DNA from: Actinopolyspora saharensis
Lineage (GTDB): Bacteria > Actinomycetota > Actinomycetes > Mycobacteriales > Pseudonocardiaceae
Length of the DNA: 64,000 bases
NCBI RefSeq assembly: GCF_900100925.1
Contig: NZ_FNKO01000001.1
Location: 1,550,001-1,614,000 of the forward strand
Reading direction: 5' to 3'
The position numbers were made by a program, and so were the translations under genes. The notes under the pieces were generated by a model. That model saw nothing but the letters and a program-made list of their open reading frames with translations. It did no database searches and was not told the origin of the DNA. Shown in pieces: positions 59,816 through 64,000 of the stretch (positions are counted from its first letter, which is position 1; every line of letters starts with the position of its first letter).

Positions 59816-60074
59816 GCGGCTGTTCAGCCCGCGCCTGCGGCGGTTTCGGCACGAAGCACCGACGTGCGGTTCAGGGACGCGCACCACGGCCGGTACACCG
59901 CACCCCCGCGAAGCCCGGAAACGACCCAGGTCCTCGCGGGTGTCATTGCCGCAGGCCACGGGCATCACGCGGGAGGAAGCAGGTGCCGATGCCCGCAACC
60001 TGTTGATCACTCTTGCCGAGGTCCTCGCAACCCGCTACGATCACGCACGTCAGAGCCCATCCCCAACCACAACC
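59738..60074 (+). repeat. Module copy 1: 3' end of HTH gene plus CRISPR leader
   Basis: 337 nt that recur at 60277-60613 at a constant offset of 539 nt. It covers the last 26 codons of the HTH gene, its stop (59813-59815) and about 260 nt of leader ending at the first repeat of array 1. The identity is highest from 59738 to about 59935 and near the promoter. Confidence 0.85.
60013..60041 (+). promoter_or_regulatory. Leader promoter of CRISPR array 1
   Basis: TTGCCG (60013-60018), 17-nt spacer, TACGAT (60036-60041), 33 nt before the first repeat. The same element occurs in the second leader at the same distance. Confidence 0.6.
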
Positions 60075-60250
60075 CTCGAAAAGCCTCGCCCGACCAAGAG
60101 GGCATAGAAACGAAGGAAAGCTCCTCCTCCGAAAGCGAAAAGCGCCCTCGAAAAGCCTCGCCCGACCAAGAGGGCATAGAAACTGTTGCTGACACTTATA
60201 GCTATACACGGGTACTCCAAAAACTCGCCCGCCAGACAGGGCATGAAAAT
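60075..60250 (+). CRISPR. CRISPR array 1 (two intact repeats, one degenerate terminal repeat)
   Basis: 37-nt repeats at 60075-60111 and 60147-60183 are identical (key parts CTCGAAAAGCCTCGCCCG and GAGGGCATAGAAAC). A terminal repeat at 60214-60250 is degenerate and ends GGGCATGAAAAT. Spacers are 35 and 30 nt. The GAAAC 3' end and the degenerate last repeat place the leader on the left and transcription on the plus strand. Arrays of this size may be eroding. Confidence 0.9.
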
Positions 60251-60276
60251 CGCGAGTCGTCCCGTTTCCACCGCAA

Positions 60277-60354
60277 ACGGCGGGCGGTCAGTCCCGCTTC
60301 GACCTGGACGAGGTGAAGCGGCAGCTCAAGGCGCACCTGGGCGAGGAGCACTAA
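60277..60354 (+). pseudogene. 3' fragment of the HTH gene
   Basis: Encodes GGQSRFDLDEVKRQLKAHLGEEH in frame up to TAA, one change (E to A) from the full gene at 59633. It has no start or ribosome site, so it is a duplicated remnant. Confidence 0.85.
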
Positions 60355-60551
60355 GCGGCTGTTCAGCCCGCGCCTGCGGCGGTTTCGATCCAAAACACCG
60401 ACGTGCGGTTCAGGGACGCGCACCACGACCGGTACACGGCATTCCCGCGAAGCCGGAAACAACCTCGGTCCTCGCGGATATCGCTTCCGCAGCTCACAGG
60501 CGTTAGACGAAAGGGAGTCGTTGCCGATACTCCAAGCCTCGTTGATCACCC

Positions 60552-60580
60552 TTGCCCAGGCCCTCGCAACCCACTACGAT
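60552..60580 (+). promoter_or_regulatory. Leader promoter of CRISPR array 2
   Basis: TTGCCC (60552-60557), 17-nt spacer, TACGAT (60575-60580), 33 nt before the first repeat, exactly as in leader 1. Confidence 0.6.
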
Positions 60581-60613
60581 CACGCACGTCAAACCCCACC
60601 CACAACCACAACC

Positions 60614-61091
60614 CCCACAAAACCTCGCCCGACCAACAGGGCATAGAAACGACTCAACGCCTCCACCAGGAAAATCCCATCCATCGGGTCCCACAAAACC
60701 TCGCCCGACCAACAGGGCATAGAAACGCTGACTGTCACTCCCCCCATCTTGAGGGTGAACTCCCCACAAAACCTCGCCCGATAGACAGGGCATAGAAACG
60801 ACTCTCGGAAGTTGTCGATGGGAAGAGTTTTAACCCCACAAAGCCTCGCCCGACCAACAGGGCATAGAAACCCTACGGCGATCTTCCTGTACGAGTACAG
60901 GAAACGCCCACAAACCCTCGCCCGGCAGACAGGGCTTAGAAACGATTCAGGATCGGAAGCATCTACCATCCGAGCCAGCTCGACCCACAAACCCTCGCCC
61001 GATAGACAGGGCATAGAAACGGCAGTTTTTCCGGCCTCACTCAGCTTCCTACGCCTCGAAAAACCTCGCCCGCCAGACAGGGCATGAAAAT
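60614..61091 (+). CRISPR. CRISPR array 2 (six repeats plus degenerate terminal repeat)
   Basis: 37-nt repeats at 60614, 60690, 60763, 60835, 60907 and 60984, and a degenerate one at 61055-61091 ending GGGCATGAAAAT as in array 1. Spacers are 39, 36, 35, 35, 40 and 34 nt. Conserved ends CCCACAAA...CTCGCCCG and AGGGCATAGAAAC surround a variable loop (GACCAAC, GATAGAC or GGCAGAC). The GCCC/GGGC stem is kept in every copy. Transcribed on the plus strand towards the terminator at 61359. Confidence 0.93.
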
Positions 61092-61117
61092 CGCGAGTCG
61101 TCTCGTTTCCGTCATGC

Positions 61118-61260
61118 GCGGAGGACGGCCGGTTCCGCTGCTAATCGGGCCAAGTGAAGCGGCAGTTCAAGGAACGCTCGGGCGGAAGCAGGGCCAACCC
61201 CTCATCCACCGACGGCGGTTTCGTCCGCTGCGCCGACGCAGCTGTGCGTGCGGGTCAACG
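61118..61260 (+). repeat. Decayed third copy of the HTH-fragment module
   Basis: GTGAAGCGGCAG at 61154 lies 63 nt after the end of array 2, as it does after array 1 (60313 versus 60250). The following sequence keeps scattered identity to the module (CAAGGA, GGCGGTTTCG) and then fades. No repeats follow. Confidence 0.6.
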
Positions 61261-61358
61261 CGCTGCGCCGCCCCGATTCGGCACGCGATCGAGGAAGAAT
61301 GCCCGCGCCGATTTCGGGCGGAGACAATTTCGTCCGGAGATTCGCGCGGAGATGTGAG

Positions 61359-61390
61359 AACGGCTCCCCGCCGGGCGGGGAGCCGTTTTT
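61359..61390. terminator. Strong intrinsic terminator between CRISPR arrays and cas genes
   Basis: Perfect 13-bp arms AACGGCTCCCCGC (61359-61371) and GCGGGGAGCCGTT (61375-61387), 3-nt loop, T-run 61386-61390 on the plus strand. It ends array transcription; read from the minus strand it also follows the cas operon by about 75 nt. Confidence 0.85.
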
Positions 61391-61464
61391 CGTGACCACT
61401 CGTTGCCGAAGAATCGCGGCGCGGCCCTGCCTGAACGAAGGCCGCGCCGCGCCGAGCCCGCCGC

Positions 61465-61935
61465 TCAGGTCGAACCGAGCAGCTGCCCGAACTCGCCGGG
61501 CAGGCTGTCCCGAGTCCCGATGAAGGGCGCCGTGGTGCGGCGGTGGGGCACCAGCTGAATGTGGGTGTCCTGATCGAGCACCCCGTCGGCGCCCCGGTAC
61601 TGCCGGATGCGCCCGTCCGTGGCGGCCCAGTGCAGCACGGGGCTGACCTCGGGCAGGTCGGTGACTTCCCGCCGCCATGAGGGCTCGATCGTCGTGTCGC
61701 CCACGGCGAGCACGACGGCCCACCAGTGAGGAGCGTCGATGCGGGCCCGCAGCCAGCGGCCCGTCGTCCACGCCCACAGGTGCGTGGTGGCCGGTGGCTC
61801 GGCGGGCACGGCGTCCAGGTGGAAACCGTGGTTGTCGGCCCAGGCGGCGGTCCAGCCGTGGGTGAGTTCGTGCAGGTGCTTCCACTCGTCGTGGTCGCGG
61901 CGAGTGCTGCCGTGCAGGGTCCAGGGTGTGCTCAT
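61465..61935 (-). CDS. Type III-D CRISPR-associated protein, Csx19/TIGR03984-like
   Basis: 156 aa from ATG 61935, overlapping the stop of the preceding RAMP gene by 4 nt. Trp-rich N-terminal half (AAWADNHGFHLDAV; HLWAWTTGRWLRARID; HWWAVVLAVGDTTIE), then SPVLHWAATDGRIRQYRGAD and TAPFIGTRDSLPGEFGQLLG. Size, position after Csx10 and Cas7-like genes, and general sequence fit the Csx19 family of type III-D systems. The family match was made by eye and is the weakest of the three cas calls. Confidence 0.6.
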   Translation of the reverse strand: MSTPWTLHGSTRRDHDEWKHLHELTHGWTAAWADNHGFHLDAVPAEPPATTHLWAWTTGRWLRARIDAPHWWAVVLAVGDTTIEPSWRREVTDLPEVSPVLHWAATDGRIRQYRGADGVLDQDTHIQLVPHRRTTAPFIGTRDSLPGEFGQLLGST

Positions 61936-63206
61936 GCTGCTTCCGGGGTGAGGAGATCGGCCAGAGGGCTGAGGTCGGGACGCGTCCAGCCGGAGCGCGT
62001 GGCGACGCGCACCGTGCCGAGCCCGGCCGTGCTGCGCCCGCCGATCCCGACGAGCCCGTCGTCGAGGTCGGCCACCACGGCGCGCAGCAGCAGCCGTTCG
62101 GTTTCGGTGAGGTCCGCGGCCAGCGGCTCGACGCGCAGCCGGAAGCACCCGCCGGTGATGACCTCGTCGGTGTAGAGCAGCCCGTCGGTGGCCCCGCCGG
62201 TGAACCTGTCGATGGCCACGTGCTGGCGGTGTTCGGGACCGGCGGTGGTCTCGATGGTGGCGTCGTGCACCGCGATCCTGCCGCGCCGACCGGTGCCTTC
62301 CGCACCCGTCGCGGGGCTGAACCCGAACAGCCGACACGGAACGCACCCGCCGCACGACTGGTCCGTGCAGGCCACGGCGCCGACCACGCGGCAGATGTAC
62401 TCGGCTCGCGAGCGCAGCACCCCCTTGAGCGTCGAGCCCGGCACTATGAACTTCCCGCCGCTGCGCAGCACCCTGCTGATCTTCGGCCCGTCCTCGCTCT
62501 CCTGCTCGGCTTCGCCGGTGCCGATGTGGAGCCCGTCCACGATGTCGAGCTCGACGTCCACGACGGGCTCGGGAGCCGAGGAGTTCCCGTCCCCGCCGAC
62601 GGGCGTCGGGTAGTCGTCCGGCCAGGTGAGGTGCACCCAGGCGTACAGCCCGTCCACGGTCGCGAGGTCGTAGGTGGCCTCGCCGACTCCGACCACCGTG
62701 CACAGCCCCGCCCCGACACCGGAGCCGCGCCCCAGGTGCGGACGCCAACCGCGCAGCAACTCGACGAACTTCTCGTACCGGTGGTCCGGGTCGTCCCAGC
62801 GCAGCACCACGTCGAACTCGGTGCCCTCGGGCAGCAGCTCGGTCGCGTGCAGCGTGTGCGTGGCCGGGGCGCCGCGTTCGCGGTCGATCGCGGTGCGCCT
62901 GCGGAACTCGGTCTCCCCCGCCGGTCGGCAGACGGTGCCGAGCACCTGGACCGGGGACGGGGTGCGCGCGTCGGAGCCGGGTCTGCTGCCGAAGAGATCG
63001 TTCTGGTGCTCGTCGGCGGCGAGGTCGTCGCGCGTGTCGCAGTGCGCCCGGAGACTGCCCGCGACGGTGCTGCCGGGAAGTTGCGGGCGGCCCTTGTTGT
63101 CCGTGCGCAGCGGGAGGGTTTCTTCCGGGACGTCGAGCGCCTCCGGGGCGGTCACGCCCCCCGCGGTCACCATGCGCAGTCGGAGAGTGATCAGCGAGCT
63201 CTTCAT
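61932..63206 (-). CDS. Fused double-RAMP (Cas7/Csm3-like) type III effector subunit
   Basis: 424 aa with two RAMP modules. The first has LPLRTDNKGRPQLPGSTVAG near residue 35 and a glycine loop LGRGSGVGAGL near 160. The second starts DGLHIGTGEAEQESEDGPK and continues FIVPGSTLKGVLRSRAEYIC, LFGFSPATG, VAIDRFTGGATDGLLYTDEV and glycine loop GIGGRSTAGLGT. CTDQSCGGCVPCRLFG contains three to four Cys that may bind zinc. Csm3-like subunits line the crRNA backbone and cut target RNA at an Asp in the thumb region; SEDGPK is a candidate. It overlaps both neighbours by 4 nt. Confidence 0.88.
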   Translation of the reverse strand: MKSSLITLRLRMVTAGGVTAPEALDVPEETLPLRTDNKGRPQLPGSTVAGSLRAHCDTRDDLAADEHQNDLFGSRPGSDARTPSPVQVLGTVCRPAGETEFRRRTAIDRERGAPATHTLHATELLPEGTEFDVVLRWDDPDHRYEKFVELLRGWRPHLGRGSGVGAGLCTVVGVGEATYDLATVDGLYAWVHLTWPDDYPTPVGGDGNSSAPEPVVDVELDIVDGLHIGTGEAEQESEDGPKISRVLRSGGKFIVPGSTLKGVLRSRAEYICRVVGAVACTDQSCGGCVPCRLFGFSPATGAEGTGRRGRIAVHDATIETTAGPEHRQHVAIDRFTGGATDGLLYTDEVITGGCFRLRVEPLAADLTETERLLLRAVVADLDDGLVGIGGRSTAGLGTVRVATRSGWTRPDLSPLADLLTPEAA

Positions 63207-64000
63207 CCGTGCTCCATGTAATCCAGCAGCTGCTCGTAGAAGTCCGCGTCGGTGATGCCCAAAATCGTCCGGAGCGCCTCTCCCACGTCCGGGGGCATCT
63301 TGTGCGAGGCCCGGTAGTACGATTCATCGTCCACTGTGCCCCGCCGCAACGGATCGAGGCGCTCGCGCAACCTCGTGGTCAGTCCGGGAAGCTGTCGCAG
63401 CGAAGCCGCGACACTGGTCCACGCGGCGAAGCCGAGTGGTGGTTCGGTGCGGAACAGCGCGCCGAAACCCTCGCGACGCCGCAGCCCGACGCCCCTGGCC
63501 ATGAGGGTGCGCAGCGCGTTCTCGGCGGGTGGTTCGGCACATCGGACGCGGTAGGTGGAGCCCGCCGCCACGCAGCGTTCGGTGGGTTTGGGCAGCCCGC
63601 TGGCCGCGTGCCAGCCGCCGGTCTCGTCCCAGCGCGTCCAGGAGCCCCGAACCTCCGACGCCTCCACCCCGAGGACCTCGGACAGCTCGCGGAGGTCGGG
63701 AGTGCTGCTGGGCAGGCCGAAGTCGTCGACGAACACCGCCGGGGCGGCCAGCCGGAGGACGACGTCGTTGCCGGTGGCCTCCACCGGCTCCGGGCTCACC
63801 GTGTGGTCGACTTCGACGGAGGCCTTGCCGCGCACGCTGCGCCGGGAGCCCAGCAGCAGCGAGGTGATCGGGGTTCCGTCCGGGTTCAGGGCACGGACGG
63901 CCGCGCCGTGCAGCCATCCGTGCAGCCGCACTCCCTGGTCGAGCGCCCGCTGGCTGAACAGCGCGCTGTCCTCCGCCTCACCGTCGGCCGTCAAGGCCGC
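63203..64000 (-). CDS. csx10: Csx10-like Cas5-type RAMP protein, 5'-truncated by window edge
   Basis: The frame stays open to base 64000, so only about 265 C-terminal residues are seen. ARGVGLRRREGFGALF near the end is the Csx10/Cas5-type glycine-rich loop, and SLLLGSRRSVRGKASVEVD and VRCAEPPAENALRTLM fit a RAMP fold. Csx10 caps the 5' tag of the crRNA in type III-D complexes. Cas10 and other subunits are expected beyond the window. It shares 4 nt (ATGA) with the double-RAMP gene. Confidence 0.75.
   Translation of the reverse strand, partial: AALTADGEAEDSALFSQRALDQGVRLHGWLHGAAVRALNPDGTPITSLLLGSRRSVRGKASVEVDHTVSPEPVEATGNDVVLRLAAPAVFVDDFGLPSSTPDLRELSEVLGVEASEVRGSWTRWDETGGWHAASGLPKPTERCVAAGSTYRVRCAEPPAENALRTLMARGVGLRRREGFGALFRTEPPLGFAAWTSVAASLRQLPGLTTRLRERLDPLRRGTVDDESYYRASHKMPPDVGEALRTILGITDADFYEQLLDYMEHG

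Larger units (their letters stand above)
60277..60613 (+). repeat. Module copy 2: HTH 3' fragment plus CRISPR leader
   Basis: Second copy of 59738-60074 with no net length change over 337 nt. It starts 27 nt after the end of array 1, with a 26-codon in-frame fragment of the HTH gene (pseudogene, stop 60352-60354), and ends at the first repeat of array 2. Confidence 0.85.

Noticed and set aside
59943..61014. Several open frames across the CRISPR region on both strands
   Set aside because: They read through repeats and spacers and contain the same peptide (such as MPCLSGE or YALLVGRGF) once per repeat, so they are translations of the CRISPR repeat.

Overview
The window is a piece of a high-GC actinobacterial chromosome. 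Markers of this are mycothiol-dependent DinB/MDMPI proteins, a WhiB-family Fe-S regulator, two DUF3040 proteins, a DUF1876 protein, a complete egtABCD ergothioneine operon, an AcnR-like regulator beside a long aconitase, frequent GTG starts and GGAGG ribosome binding sites. The gene set and the pair of very small CxxC proteins look most like Pseudonocardiales or Actinopolyspora, but that placement is inference without a database search. No rRNA or tRNA gene and no insertion sequence was recognised. Except for the last 4.5 kb, the window reads as ordinary vertically inherited chromosome.

Layout. 0-8.4 kb: end of a lactonase, a J-domain/nuclease fusion, uvrA, a mycothiol-type enzyme, an MBL hydrolase and a possible flavin-barrel protein. 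8.4-15.4 kb: a CstA transporter, a tandem universal stress protein, an anti-sigma-type ATPase, a frameshifted gamma-glutamylcyclotransferase, a beta-hydroxyacid dehydrogenase, DUF3040 and a quinone oxidoreductase. 15.8-20.9 kb: WhiB, CBS-BON, an Rv1733c-like membrane protein, a second tandem USP, DUF1876 and DUF3040; their relatives belong to the mycobacterial hypoxia/dormancy regulon. 20.9-31.9 kb: DUF72, a drug-efflux MFS with an operator-like palindrome, the GAF regulator/aldehyde dehydrogenase/DUF779 unit, a zinc CDF pump and a PucR/gabT pair. 32-38.7 kb: class I aldolase, AGE epimerase, NarK with a HemD-winged-helix protein, and an aldo-keto reductase.

38.7-59.5 kb: an ABC-F ATPase behind a structured leader that looks like an attenuator; aconitase with a near-consensus AcnR operator; two overlapping small CxxC genes; egtABCD on the minus strand; then acnR. 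Thus acnA and its presumed repressor gene are separated by the ergothioneine genes. After these come a FUSC transporter, DUF3616, a POT peptide transporter, a DinB-like protein and a tandem pair of CNNM/CorC-type membrane proteins preceded by a 37-codon Arg/Pro-rich upstream ORF whose stop overlaps the transporter start.

59.6-64 kb is the accessory part: a small excisionase-like HTH gene, then two CRISPR arrays on the plus strand. Each array has the same 337-nt leader module, which carries a copy of the 3' end of the HTH gene and an identically spaced promoter. A third decayed module follows, then a strong terminator. Facing the arrays on the minus strand are three cas genes joined by 4-nt overlaps (Csx10-like, a fused double-RAMP Cas7 protein, a Csx19-like protein), the distal end of a type III-D-like operon that continues beyond base 64000. 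The tandem leader/array duplication and the fused effector subunit are the strongest leads for something unusual.
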